A stretch of DNA of 64,000 bases, taken from contig NZ_CP021382.1 of NCBI RefSeq assembly GCF_002162135.1, positions 3,718,001 to 3,782,000 of the forward strand, given 5' to 3'. Source of the stretch: Cellvibrio sp. PSBB006. Its GTDB lineage: Bacteria; Pseudomonadota; Gammaproteobacteria; Pseudomonadales; Cellvibrionaceae. The position numbers and the translations under genes are program-made. Under the pieces are notes generated by a model. The model searched no databases. It worked only from the letters and a program-made list of their open reading frames with translations, and was not told the origin of the DNA. Shown here in pieces: positions 53,242 to 62,160 of this stretch; the first letter of the stretch is position 1; each line of letters opens with the position of its first letter.

Positions 53242-56088
53242 CTAAGGTTTTTTAACGAAGGCACTGTTAATAAAATGCGTGCCTTTTAATTGAATCAGCA
53301 CCGGCATGCCCTGCTGTTGCAGCAACAGCGTTTCATAGGTTTGCAGAATATCGGCCTTGGTGGCTTTGCTTAACGCCGCCACCATTTTTTCCTTGCGTGC
53401 AAAATCCAGGTGACCGAATTTGAAGTCATATAAATGTTCGCGAGCTTCGCTGGTGAAGTCGGTAGGTTTTTGCGTGAGCTGCGCAATCTCCGCCTGTTTC
53501 ATTTGCTCCAGCGTCGCCTCGTCCAGCGCTTGCAGTTGGGTAAAAAATTCCTCGCGAAAGCGATCCATCCGCGCCTTGATGTCTGGCAAATCAGTATTGG
53601 TGCTCTGCACATACAGCGCGAACATCGGGTAGTCATCGACATTAATCGGCGCGCTGCCAACGGTGTAACCCAATTGTTCATTGGTGCGTAGCTGGGTAAA
53701 AAATTCATTGGAAAAAATACCGTTCAACAATACCAGTTGCGCATGTTGCTCAACGGATTTTTCGGTACCGATAATGCCCGACAGGAGCGCGTTATCCGTC
53801 TGGTCAATGGCTTCGCGGAAATTAATCGCCACCTGCGGGTTGGGCGTAATCATCGGCAGGATAAAACGCTCTTGCGGCAGACGTTGGCTGTTAAATTGTT
53901 GCATCGCATATTGCGCGATGGTTTTTACCGTCTCCTCGGTAAAATTACCGAAGGCATAACCGCGCAATAAATTTTCCTGCAATACGCGCTGGTGATAGGC
54001 CACCAGATCCGCACGGGTCAGCTGGTTGGCCGCCGCCAATAATTCTTCGTCGGTCCAGTTGGCGACATACAGCAAGCGCCACATATGATTAAACAATTGT
54101 TGTGTCGGTGCTGCCTTACGCGCGTTGATGCGCTCCAGCCGGTAACGATCCAGTACCTGCGTAAAATCCTGTTCGTTGATCTTCAATTGCGCAAAGTGAT
54201 CAATCAGGTCGGTGAACAGTGTTGGTTGTTGGCTGCTATAACCGGTGATGCGAATCATCTGGCTTTTTTCCGGCGTCAGATCGATGGTGATATCCAGCCC
54301 GGCCCGACCGGCGCGATCGCGCAGGGTAGTGGTTTGCAACGCGAAGACATCATTCAGCAGCGACGCGAGCACAATATTGCGCGTGCTGTCCAGCGCGAAA
54401 GTGACATTCAGGTTGAGGTCCAGCATGGCCTTGTCTTCGCGATAATGTTGCGCATGCATCAGCCAGACTTCCGCGCCGGGCTGCTCCATGATCAAAGTCG
54501 GGTGATCGTAAACGGCGGTAACAATCTCGGCGGTTTCATCGGAAAATAATTGATTCTCCGGCGGCAGTTTAAAATGCATGTTCTCGCCCAAGGTTTGCCA
54601 GCGTTCAAACTCTGCCGCCGTGGTATCGCGCATGGCGTAGCGGCCTTCATAGAACGGAATGGTTTGCTCGGCTTTTTCAGTCTTGCTGACATACCAGATG
54701 CGCGACCGTTGTGGTTGTAATTGTTCCAGCACCTGGCGAACAGCGGCTTCGTCAAAACGTTCATAGACGTAATTGGCATCCAGCAAGTGCTCAACCGGAT
54801 AATCAAATTGCTGACGCGACAGTTCAATGGCTTGCTGAACCGGTTGCGCTTTCGCCTGACTGGCGAAATCTTTTTCGCGCATGGCTTTCAATTCCTGAAA
54901 GTAACGCTCCTCAATCCCTTCCTGTTTAATCAGGTCGATATAGGCAAACACCGAGGCGACAATAGTATCGCGCTGCTTCATGCCTTTATCGGTCATTTCT
55001 ACGATCACGCGCAGGAAGCCGTCGGGACCGTAATTATCCGGCACGACATAACCGTACACTGCATTGGCCAAACCGTCCCGGCGTAGCACTTCGCCGAGCG
55101 TACCTTCTTCTTCTGAGGTAATTAAATTATTGATGAATTCATTAGGCTTGAGGCGCCACTGGGCCGAGTTATCGGCGATGGGAAATTCCACCAGTAATTG
55201 TTTGGTGTCTTTGAGTGATTGGTAATGAATTGTCTTGCCCATTTGCGCCGGAGTAATACCCGGTGTGGTAACAACTGGCGGCTGGATATTTTTATTGGGA
55301 ATGCTCGCGAAATGTTTCTCTGTCAGCGCTTTTAATTCATCCAATGACTGGCGGCCCACAATGGTGAGTTTCATGTTGTTGGCTGAATAGTAGCGGTCAT
55401 AAAACGCAAGCAAGGCATCCTGTAAACGCGAGCCCGGTTTATCGGTCAGGGTTTCCAGGTTGCCGACATTAAAGCGCGCCGCCGGGTGTTCGGGATTGGC
55501 GGTAATGCCGTTGAGACGGTACATGATCCAGTTATCCTGCGAGCGGCCCGACGACCATTCGCTGGCAACAGCGTTACGCTCTTTATCACTGTACTGCGGA
55601 TCAAAGGTCGGCTTTTTGAAGTAATCACTGAAGTAATCCAGCGCCTGATCAATCTTGCCGGCATTTATCTGGAAAAAATAATTGGTGTGGTCTGCCGCCG
55701 TAAACGCATTCCAGATACCCGCATTCTGGTCGACAAATTTTTGAAAGCTGTTGGGTTCCGGATATTTCTCAGTGCCGAGGAACAGCATGTGCTCCAGATA
55801 ATGCGCCAGCCCCGGATGTGCATCCGGGTCCTGATAACTGCCCACACCCACACCCATGGACACCGCCGTCACTTCCACGCTCGGGTCAGACACCAACACC
55901 GCCTGTAACTGATTCGGCAAGGTCATCACTGCGTAGCGACGATCATCGTTGGGGCTTTTGCGGATAACCGTCTCGGCAACCGGCTGCTGAACATCTGCCG
56001 GTGTTGTTGTTCCGACGTGTTCACAGGCCGTCAGGCCGAACCCGGTGAGTAACAAAGTCAACAACAGTGTGAGCGAGAAATGACGCAT
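53242..56088 (-). CDS. Pitrilysin/insulinase-family (M16) zinc metallopeptidase lipoprotein
   Basis: A 948-residue envelope protease: signal peptide with lipobox LTAC (Cys22), then four M16 homology units. The inverted zinc site HYLEH (His96, Glu99, His100) is complete, with the distal Glu region NAVASEWSSG further on. This is the pitrilysin arrangement (one active and three inactive domains). Substrates are probably short peptides in the periplasm; a role in quality control is inferred. It is the first gene of a leftward unit with adaptor, permease and DUF3144. Lipid anchoring differs from E. coli pitrilysin, which is soluble. Confidence 0.92.
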   Translation of the reverse strand: MRHFSLTLLLTLLLTGFGLTACEHVGTTTPADVQQPVAETVIRKSPNDDRRYAVMTLPNQLQAVLVSDPSVEVTAVSMGVGVGSYQDPDAHPGLAHYLEHMLFLGTEKYPEPNSFQKFVDQNAGIWNAFTAADHTNYFFQINAGKIDQALDYFSDYFKKPTFDPQYSDKERNAVASEWSSGRSQDNWIMYRLNGITANPEHPAARFNVGNLETLTDKPGSRLQDALLAFYDRYYSANNMKLTIVGRQSLDELKALTEKHFASIPNKNIQPPVVTTPGITPAQMGKTIHYQSLKDTKQLLVEFPIADNSAQWRLKPNEFINNLITSEEEGTLGEVLRRDGLANAVYGYVVPDNYGPDGFLRVIVEMTDKGMKQRDTIVASVFAYIDLIKQEGIEERYFQELKAMREKDFASQAKAQPVQQAIELSRQQFDYPVEHLLDANYVYERFDEAAVRQVLEQLQPQRSRIWYVSKTEKAEQTIPFYEGRYAMRDTTAAEFERWQTLGENMHFKLPPENQLFSDETAEIVTAVYDHPTLIMEQPGAEVWLMHAQHYREDKAMLDLNLNVTFALDSTRNIVLASLLNDVFALQTTTLRDRAGRAGLDITIDLTPEKSQMIRITGYSSQQPTLFTDLIDHFAQLKINEQDFTQVLDRYRLERINARKAAPTQQLFNHMWRLLYVANWTDEELLAAANQLTRADLVAYHQRVLQENLLRGYAFGNFTEETVKTIAQYAMQQFNSQRLPQERFILPMITPNPQVAINFREAIDQTDNALLSGIIGTEKSVEQHAQLVLLNGIFSNEFFTQLRTNEQLGYTVGSAPINVDDYPMFALYVQSTNTDLPDIKARMDRFREEFFTQLQALDEATLEQMKQAEIAQLTQKPTDFTSEAREHLYDFKFGHLDFARKEKMVAALSKATKADILQTYETLLLQQQGMPVLIQLKGTHFINSAFVKKP

Positions 56089-56257
56089 GCGGAGGTCCTT
56101 TATCTGATAACGGCGGGAGGCTTTACAGACACGCCGGCGGCCACTCCGGTTCCTCGGAGCGGCCGCCAGTTAATCGCGGAGAAGGTTAGCGGCAAATACG
56201 ACGTGCGGTCAAACGGGATACGCGGTGTTTGAGGGATAAATCATCGGCGGGTGCTGT

Positions 56258-57049
56258 TTAGTCGGCATCCGGCGCTTCACCGCGATACTTGGCATTGCTG
56301 ATACCACTGACACTGGTTTTGGCCCGCGTAGTGCCGTAGTAACCGACATTCGACGCACCGGCCGCCTCTATCTCCAGCGTTTCGGTGGCATAGACATCGG
56401 CGTTGGATGCGCCGGCCACGGTCACGCGGGTTGCACGCGTCTTCAGCGGGGCCGCATTGTAATGGCTGGCACCGGCCAGGGTAGCCTGCTGGCTATCGAC
56501 CTCACCGGCTTGTTTAAATGAAAGATGAGAGGCACCGGTCAGCTCCGCACGCAGCTCTTCACCGCGCAGTTGGTCAATATTCACATGGCTCGCGCCGGTC
56601 AGGTTCATGGTGAGCTTATTGATATGTAAGGTGCCGACATTGATATGGCCCGCGCCCGTGACCTCGATATGTAAACGGTCGCCCGTCCAGTCAGTGCTTT
56701 TTACCTGTGCGGCGCCCGTCAGCGTCAAACGCTCCAGTTGCTTGAGGGTTATGGCAAAGGTGACCTCCTCGCTGTTGTCCCAATCGAACCAGTTCCAACC
56801 GTTCGAACGGTTATTCAGGTAAAGGGTGCCGTCCTTTTGGTGAATCTCCACGTTCTTCATCATCTTATCGGTAGCGGTGATGACCAGCGCTTCCTGGTCG
56901 CCCCGGGTCAACAGCATCTGACCGGAACCGCGCAGGTCGATGTGAGTGATATTGTCCAGCGCAAATGCCCGCGTGGACTTGTCGTCGGCGCTGGCCAGCA
57001 GCGGTTGCGACAACAACAGCAATAGCGCGATCAATTTGAAGGTATTCAT
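56258..57049 (-). CDS. GIN-domain (DUF2807) exported protein
   Basis: A 263-residue exported protein: signal peptide (about 1-22), then a right-handed parallel beta-helix built of short repeats such as LTGAAQVKS, VTGAGHINV, LTGASHVNI, LTGASHLSF, LAGASHYNA, VAGASNADV and AAGASNVGY. This GAS-x repeat is the GIN/DUF2807 domain. Family members are envelope adhesins or scaffolds of unknown function. GGAG stands 6 bases before the ATG at 57049. It is separate from the M16 operon, 169 bases away. Confidence 0.9.
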   Translation of the reverse strand: MNTFKLIALLLLLSQPLLASADDKSTRAFALDNITHIDLRGSGQMLLTRGDQEALVITATDKMMKNVEIHQKDGTLYLNNRSNGWNWFDWDNSEEVTFAITLKQLERLTLTGAAQVKSTDWTGDRLHIEVTGAGHINVGTLHINKLTMNLTGASHVNIDQLRGEELRAELTGASHLSFKQAGEVDSQQATLAGASHYNAAPLKTRATRVTVAGASNADVYATETLEIEAAGASNVGYYGTTRAKTSVSGISNAKYRGEAPDAD

Positions 57050-57302
57050 GTCATGCTCCGTCAGTAAAGTAAGAGGGCGTAAAACGATGGCCATACTTCC
57101 TTGGATGCAGATGCGCGCCTTTTGGATTCAGCTTTCGCAGGAATCTCTAGCGCTGCTGTGAAGCCGGCCCAAACGCACACTTGCCCGGCAAATACAAGAC
57201 TGGTCTGGACCGCCGTTTTGCGGATAATGCACCTCACACGCCGGTGTACATCAGGCTCCGTTAATCAGGTTTGCTCCGTTAATAAGTTAAGAGTTACCCG
57301 CT

Positions 57303-59636
57303 ATGAACAGTATCTCCCAACGCATTGCCGAAGAATTAAGCGTCAACGAACAGCAAGTCAGCGCCGCCGTCGCGCTGCTGGATGAAGGCGCCACCGTTCC
57401 TTTTATCTCCCGTTACCGTAAAGAAGTGACTGGCGGGCTGGATGACACCCAGATGCGTACCCTGGAAGAACGGCTGCGCTACCTGCGCGAACTGGAAGAG
57501 CGACGCGCCGCAATCCTCAAGAGCATTACCGAACAGGAAAAACTGACGCCCGAACTGGAGCGCGACATCCTGCAAGCCGATACCAAAAACCGCCTCGAAG
57601 ACTTATACCTGCCCTACAAACCCAAGCGCCGCACCAAAGGCCAGATCGCCAAAGAAGCCGGCCTCGAACCCCTGGCTGAGGCCCTGCTGGCCGACCCGAC
57701 GCTGAATCCCGAAGCCGAAGCGGTCAAGTACCTCAACGCCGAGCACAAGATTGACGACGCCAAAGCCGCGCTCGACGGAGCCAAATATATCCTCATGGAA
57801 AAATTCAGTGAGGACGCCGAACTGCTCGGCAAGCTGCGTAACTTCCTGCAACAGGAAGCCACCATCAGCGCGCGAGTCGCTACTGGCAAAGAAGCTGATA
57901 CTTCGCAGGAAGTGCAAAAATTCCGCGACTATTTTGAACACGATGAACCGCTTAAAAGCACGCCCTCGCATCGCGCCCTCGCCATGTTCCGTGGTCGCAA
58001 CGAAGGCGTATTGACCATCGCCATCAAAGTGGGCGACGAAGAAAATCGCGTGGGTCATCCCTGCGAAACCATGGTGGGTGAACATTGGCAAATCCGCGAC
58101 CAGGGCCGCGCTGCCGACACCTGGTTGGCTGAAGTCGTGCGCTGGACCTGGCGAGTCAAATTATTAACGCACCTGGAAACTGATTTGCTCGGCGAACTGC
58201 GCGAGAAGGCCGAAGAGGATGCGATCAAAGTATTTGCATCGAATTTAAAAGATTTGCTGCTCGCTGCACCGGCAGGGCAAAAAGCCACCATCGGCCTCGA
58301 CCCTGGTATGCGCACCGGCGTAAAAGTGGCAGTCGTCGACGCAACTGGCAAAGTTGTTGATCATTGCGCGATTTTCCCCACACCTCCGTTCAACAAAATT
58401 GCTGAATCAGAAAAAGTGTTAGTGGCGTTATGCAAAAAGCACAACGTCGGTTTGATCGCCATTGGTAACGGCACCGCCTCGCGCGAAACCGAAAAGTTTG
58501 TGAAAGATGTGTTAAAGACGCACAGCGATATTCACGCTACCAGTGTGGTAGTGAATGAAGCGGGAGCATCAATCTATTCCGCCTCGGAATTTGCCGCAAA
58601 AGAATTTCCGGATCTGGACGTAACCATTCGCGGTGCGATTTCTATCGCACGCCGGCTGCAAGATCCGCTGGCCGAATTGGTAAAGATTGATCCCAAATCT
58701 ATCGGCGTGGGTCAATACCAACACGACGTATCCCAATCGCAACTGGCGCGCTCGCTCGACGCGGTAGTAGAAGACTGTGTGAACGCCGTCGGTGTAGAGG
58801 TCAACACCGCCTCCGCCGCCTTGCTCGCGCGCGTATCCGGTTTGAATTCAACGCTTGCTAACAACATTGTGGAATTCCGCAATCAGAACGGCGCCTTCAC
58901 CTCCCGCGCTGCACTGAAAAAAGTCCCGCGCTTTGGCGAAAAAACCTTTGAACAAGCCGCAGGCTTTTTGCGTGTTGCCGGTGGTGAAAATCCGCTGGAC
59001 GCCTCAGCGGTTCACCCCGAGTCCTACACTGTGGTGGAAAAAATTGCCGCAAAACATGGCCGCGATATTCGCGGCGTTATCGGCGACTCCACCTTCCTGC
59101 GCGGTGTAAAACCTGCTGAATACGTGGATGAAAAATTCGGCTTGCCGACCATTACCGACATCCTCAAAGAACTCGACAAACCCGGCCGCGACCCGCGCCC
59201 GGAATTTAAAACCGCGCAATTCCAGGAAGGCGTGGAAGAAATTACCGATTTGATCCCCGGCATGATCCTCGAAGGCACTGTCACCAACGTCACCAACTTC
59301 GGCGCGTTCGTGGACATCGGCGTGCACCAGGATGGTCTGGTACACATCTCCGCGTTATCCAACACCTTCGTTAAAGACCCGCGCGAAGTTGTTAAAGCCG
59401 GTGACATCGTAAAAGCCAAAGTGATGGAGGTTGATGTGCCGCGTAAACGCATTGCGTTGTCATTGCGTTTGGATGATACACCGGGTGAAAAAGTAGAAGG
59501 TAACAGCAAAGGCGGTAAGGGTGGGTATCGCGCATCACAGAACCAGCAGCGCAATGCGCAACGCAACAATCCGGCACCCGCCCCGGCTATGGGCAGTATG
59601 GGCGCGCTTTTGCAGCAGGCGATGAAGAAAAAATAA
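57303..59636 (+). CDS. tex: Tex-family RNA-binding transcription accessory protein
   Basis: A 777-residue conserved nucleic-acid-binding protein related to eukaryotic Spt6. N-terminal helical Tex domain ([17 protein letters not shown]), YqgF-like RNase H fold ([16 protein letters not shown]), helix-hairpin-helix repeats ([23 protein letters not shown]) and a C-terminal S1 RNA-binding domain ([21 protein letters not shown]). A glutamine/asparagine-rich tail follows. Length and order are standard. It is the last vertically inherited gene before the integron. Confidence 0.97.
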   Translation: MNSISQRIAEELSVNEQQVSAAVALLDEGATVPFISRYRKEVTGGLDDTQMRTLEERLRYLRELEERRAAILKSITEQEKLTPELERDILQADTKNRLEDLYLPYKPKRRTKGQIAKEAGLEPLAEALLADPTLNPEAEAVKYLNAEHKIDDAKAALDGAKYILMEKFSEDAELLGKLRNFLQQEATISARVATGKEADTSQEVQKFRDYFEHDEPLKSTPSHRALAMFRGRNEGVLTIAIKVGDEENRVGHPCETMVGEHWQIRDQGRAADTWLAEVVRWTWRVKLLTHLETDLLGELREKAEEDAIKVFASNLKDLLLAAPAGQKATIGLDPGMRTGVKVAVVDATGKVVDHCAIFPTPPFNKIAESEKVLVALCKKHNVGLIAIGNGTASRETEKFVKDVLKTHSDIHATSVVVNEAGASIYSASEFAAKEFPDLDVTIRGAISIARRLQDPLAELVKIDPKSIGVGQYQHDVSQSQLARSLDAVVEDCVNAVGVEVNTASAALLARVSGLNSTLANNIVEFRNQNGAFTSRAALKKVPRFGEKTFEQAAGFLRVAGGENPLDASAVHPESYTVVEKIAAKHGRDIRGVIGDSTFLRGVKPAEYVDEKFGLPTITDILKELDKPGRDPRPEFKTAQFQEGVEEITDLIPGMILEGTVTNVTNFGAFVDIGVHQDGLVHISALSNTFVKDPREVVKAGDIVKAKVMEVDVPRKRIALSLRLDDTPGEKVEGNSKGGKGGYRASQNQQRNAQRNNPAPAPAMGSMGALLQQAMKKK

Positions 59637-59663
59637 TTGGATTGTTGCTTGATGGAAATTAAG

Positions 59664-59692
59664 AAGCCGCACAGGAATGTGCGGCTTTTTTA
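59664..59692 (+). terminator. Intrinsic terminator after tex
   Basis: A perfect 10-base stem AAGCCGCACA (59664-59673) with TGTGCGGCTT (59678-59687), a GGAA tetraloop and a T-run. It lies 27 bases after the tex stop and 12 bases before the end of the convergent integrase gene. Confidence 0.93.
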
Positions 59693-59703
59693 TTAGCGTA
59701 AAG

Positions 59704-60465
59704 CTAGCAATAGAGCTGATCAAGCGGGCTACGAGTTCCTGCATAATGTTGGCTAATAACGTGAGTATAAATTTGAGTCGTTTTCACATCGTTGTGGCTG
59801 AGCAGTTCCTGAACACTTCGAATGTCATAGCCGTCCTGTAGCAAGTGCGTGGCAAAGGAATGGCGAAACGTATGACAGTTAACACGTTTATTGTCACTTT
59901 GTTGTAGCTGAGTAGAGTTCTGGATAGCCAGTTGTAATGCAGGTACCAGGGAAGGGCTTAGAAGTGTCTGCCGGTCTTTGTTGGCTTTGCCATCTCGAAC
60001 GGTAAGACTCAATCGATTAAGATCAATATCTTGAATTCTCAGGCGCAAGCATTCGGTAACACGCAGTCCGCTGCCATAAAGGATAGATATAATGAGACGG
60101 TCACGGTCGCTGAGTTCCTTGAGAATAGCGGCAATCTCGACTTTAGCTAGAACGCAAGGCAAATGGCGCTGCTTACGCGCCAAGCTGAAATCCATCTCCC
60201 CAAGTTCTTGCTTGAGTACTTTATGGTACATAAAAACCAGAGCATTCAGAGCAACTTTTTGGGTGTTGACGGCAACATGGCGATGAGTCGCCAGCCAGGT
60301 TAAAAAAGCTTTCACCTCCGAAGCCGCTAATTCAGCGGGATGCCGTTTATTGTTATAGAGGATATATTGCTTGATCCAGAAAAGATAAGTTTTTTCTGTT
60401 CGGATGCTGTAACCACGTAGGCGCATCTCGCCGCGCAGCTGCTCTATAAAAGGGCTTTTGGCCAT
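59704..60465 (-). CDS. intI: Integron-type tyrosine integrase with an in-frame internal deletion
   Basis: A 253-residue tyrosine recombinase of the IntI type. N-terminus matches IntI (LRGYSIRTEKTYLFWIKQYI, FLTWLATHRHVAVNTQ). All catalytic residues are present: Arg135 (YGSGLRVTE), Lys in GKANKDR, His198 and Arg201 (CHTFRHS), His224 (LLSHND) and nucleophile Tyr233 (IYTHV). Normal IntI proteins are about 320-340 residues. Here residues about 183-190 join the start of the C-terminal half directly to the segment before HTFRHS. About 65-80 residues, holding the integron-specific additional domain with its ALERKYP and STDPRSG-RRHH motifs, are absent. attC recombination by this protein is therefore doubtful. 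AAGGAG precedes the start. Confidence 0.88.
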   Translation of the reverse strand: MAKSPFIEQLRGEMRLRGYSIRTEKTYLFWIKQYILYNNKRHPAELAASEVKAFLTWLATHRHVAVNTQKVALNALVFMYHKVLKQELGEMDFSLARKQRHLPCVLAKVEIAAILKELSDRDRLIISILYGSGLRVTECLRLRIQDIDLNRLSLTVRDGKANKDRQTLLSPSLVPALQLAIQNSTQLQQSDNKRVNCHTFRHSFATHLLQDGYDIRSVQELLSHNDVKTTQIYTHVISQHYAGTRSPLDQLYC

Positions 60466-60496
60466 GCCTGACTCTCCTTGTAGAAATTACCAATAA

Positions 60497-60512
60497 CTGT
60501 GTTTTTATACAG
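60497..60512. promoter_or_regulatory. LexA (SOS) box over Pint
   Basis: CTGT-N8-ACAG with an AT-rich spacer (60497-60512), flanked by AA and TA as in strong E. coli sites. It overlaps the -10 of Pint, so LexA would repress the integrase until DNA damage, as known for other integrons. Confidence 0.85.
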
Positions 60513-60532
60513 TATATTCATGTTGGATTCAA
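60504..60532 (-). promoter_or_regulatory. Integrase promoter Pint
   Basis: On the minus strand, TTGAAT (60532-60527) and TATAAA (60509-60504) are separated by exactly 17 bases, about 40-65 bases before the intI start. The -10 lies inside the LexA box. Confidence 0.75.
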
Positions 60533-60780
60533 ATCTATGCGCGTTTAGCCGTTACCGAATGCGCGTTAATCTTCTTGTGTTTCTGGAAAAGACTATTATA
60601 GTCAGACACTTAAGATCCTCTCCCAGAGAGATAACGCGCAATAGATGGTGTTATAACGCGCATGCGCGTTTCCGTCCTTGGCGATTCTCGAAAGATCAAG
60701 ATTTTATATAAGTATATTAGGTGCTTACTGCAATTTCTTGATGAAAAATGTGAGGTGGAAAACGCGCATGCGCGATATAC
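60530..60780. other. Putative attI region with repeated ATGCGCGTT / AACGCGCAT motifs
   Basis: Between intI and the first cassette the 9-mer ATGCGCGTT occurs at 60537-60545, 60559-60567 and 60662-60670, and its complement AACGCGCAT at 60655-60663 and 60761-60769, with AACGCGCA at 60633-60640. The copies at 60655-60670 form a perfect 16-base palindrome. Repeated integrase-binding motifs are expected in attI. The exact crossover could not be placed because no clean GTTRRRY core is seen. The region 60466-60787 holds no gene. Confidence 0.6.
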
Positions 60781-60787
60781 AAATGTT

Positions 60788-61435
60788 ATGCAAATACATA
60801 TGAAATATAGAATCTTAAAAATTATCATCTCTATCGCACTGCTAGCCATAGTTATTGCGCCAATAGCACTATATGTTAAAAAATTTGGCTTTGGGCTGTG
60901 GGAGAGTCATGATGACTGGGCAAAAATGGGGGATTTTTTTGGTGGAGTGCTTGGAACAATTTTAACAACTATATCTATAGTGTTTCTTGCTATTCAAATC
61001 CGTGAGCAATCTAAAGTTAGAGCAAATGAACTTTCTAACACTATTAGCCTTGAGTGCGATCATGATGTTAGGCTCTACACTGAAAAGGTCAGCTCTATAT
61101 TATCTGAAAAAACTGTAACGGCAATACTGTTGCAAACCATCATGCATCATGACGCCCTTATAAAAGAGAATAAGCAAGAAGAGGCCAAAAAATTAATCCA
61201 GAAATATATTTCAAATAATTTGGAGCTTAGCTCGGCGTGGATTCAAGTTGATTCATCCATGAGAAAATTATATGAGTTAGATATACGTAGGTATCTTAGA
61301 TTAAGAAATTACGTAATATCGGTCATGGATATGGGGCATATTTCTTTCATGGATTCACTTGTAAGCGTTTTTTCTGGAAAAGAAAAGAGCTCATCATTAT
61401 TTCTCGTGGAATATAACAAGAAGAACAAAGCATAA
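60788..61435 (+). CDS. Cassette 1: two-helix membrane protein, putative phage abortive infection (AbiC-like)
   Basis: A 215-residue protein with two membrane helices (about 12-30 and 54-71) separated by a short loop. Between them stands the motif WAKMGDFFGGVLGT, and IQIREQ follows the second helix. This WxxFGDFxGGxL plus IRLQ/IQIRE arrangement is typical of the putative phage abortive infection (putAbiC) group. The C-terminal 140 residues are soluble and helical, probably cytoplasmic. ATG 60788 or 60800 are both possible and neither has a clear ribosome site, as is common for first cassettes. The gene is AT-rich, unlike the chromosome. Defence role is inferred. Confidence 0.6.
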   Translation: MQIHMKYRILKIIISIALLAIVIAPIALYVKKFGFGLWESHDDWAKMGDFFGGVLGTILTTISIVFLAIQIREQSKVRANELSNTISLECDHDVRLYTEKVSSILSEKTVTAILLQTIMHHDALIKENKQEEAKKLIQKYISNNLELSSAWIQVDSSMRKLYELDIRRYLRLRNYVISVMDMGHISFMDSLVSVFSGKEKSSSLFLVEYNKKNKA

Positions 61436-61561
61436 CAAAGTGTATCAACTCGCGCACTTCGTGCGCTGGACAGTTTTTAATTCGCGGCTTTGTGGTTTTG
61501 CTGCGCAAAAGTAACCCACAAAACCACGAATTAAAAACTGCCGTTGTACACGGCGTTATGA
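61430..61561. other. attC site 1 (132 bases)
   Basis: Outer boxes GCATAAC (61430-61436) and GTTATGA (61555-61561) are complementary. Inside, CAGTTTTTAATTCG (61471-61484) pairs perfectly with 61527-61540, and GTGGTTTTG with CAAAACCAC. An additional side hairpin GCGCAC-TTC-GTGCGC sits at 61452-61466. Cassette cut expected between G61555 and T61556. The stop codon of cassette 1 overlaps the left box. Confidence 0.85.
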
Positions 61562-61575
61562 TTTTTGAGGACCGC

Positions 61576-62055
61576 ATGTACCGATACGCACGTAAGGTTA
61601 TTTTGATATTTACCTTGGGATCTTTAACAGCTTGCGTGCCATTCCCAACGAAGAATATAGATACACCGAAGATTGAGGGAAATATTCACTCCGGTACAGG
61701 TGGGTTAAGTGGTTACGCTGTCTATCTCGCATACGACGTAAGTGATGCTTGTTCTAGCAACGAGGCTATCGAAGCAGTTACCGATTTAACCGGTAACTTC
61801 GTTTTTGCGCCAACTTATGAGTGGTCTCTTATAAGGTGGGCTGTGCCCCTTGATGGAATTGCTTTTTTCAACTTGTGTGTAGTAAGCCCGTCTGGATTAA
61901 AAAAGTGGGGGTATGTCTCGCACATTAGAACTCCCTCTTGGGCTCCCGATCTGAGGCTGTCGTGTAATTTCGAAGCGCTTTCGAGCAACCCGGCTGAAAT
62001 GGCCAAAGAAAATATATATGAGATCGAACATGGGTGTCGGCGTGTACAATCATAA
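61576..62055 (+). CDS. Cassette 2: lipoprotein with carboxypeptidase-regulatory-like fold
   Basis: A 159-residue lipoprotein: signal peptide with lipobox LTAC (Cys near residue 20), then an Ig-like or carboxypeptidase-regulatory-like strand pattern (IEGNIHSGTGGLSGYAVYLAY ... AVTDLTGNFVFAPTYEW) containing four or so cysteines (DACSSN, NLCVVS, LSCNFEA, HGCRRV). I do not recognise a specific family; small lipoproteins of this sort are frequent in integron cassettes. The start at 61576 follows GAGG by 5 bases and lies just inside the cassette. Function unknown; surface display or phage-receptor masking are possibilities only. Confidence 0.72.
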   Translation: MYRYARKVILIFTLGSLTACVPFPTKNIDTPKIEGNIHSGTGGLSGYAVYLAYDVSDACSSNEAIEAVTDLTGNFVFAPTYEWSLIRWAVPLDGIAFFNLCVVSPSGLKKWGYVSHIRTPSWAPDLRLSCNFEALSSNPAEMAKENIYEIEHGCRRVQS

Positions 62056-62154
62056 CAATCGGCTCATGTGCGACCTCCGTTACGTTGGATTTTTTTGTGG
62101 TAGTTACCACAAAAAAATCCAACTGCACTCCGGCGCCATAGCCGGGCGTTAGAG
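62050..62154. other. attC site 2 (105 bases)
   Basis: Left box TCATAAC (62050-62056) and right core GTTAGAG (62148-62154). The centre is a 19-base perfect stem, 62084-62102 pairing with 62105-62123, closed by only two bases, so the folded single strand is a long hairpin. Cut expected after G62148. The TAA stop of cassette 2 lies inside the left box. Confidence 0.85.
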
Positions 62155-62160
62155 AAAAAA

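Noticed and set aside
57262..57284. Direct repeat GCTCCGTTAAT before tex
   Set aside because: Only two copies, about 20 bases apart; too little to call a regulatory array.
59704..60465. Prophage or genomic-island integrase
   Set aside because: No tRNA target, no phage genes; IntI-specific N-terminal pattern, LexA-controlled promoter and attC array identify an integron.
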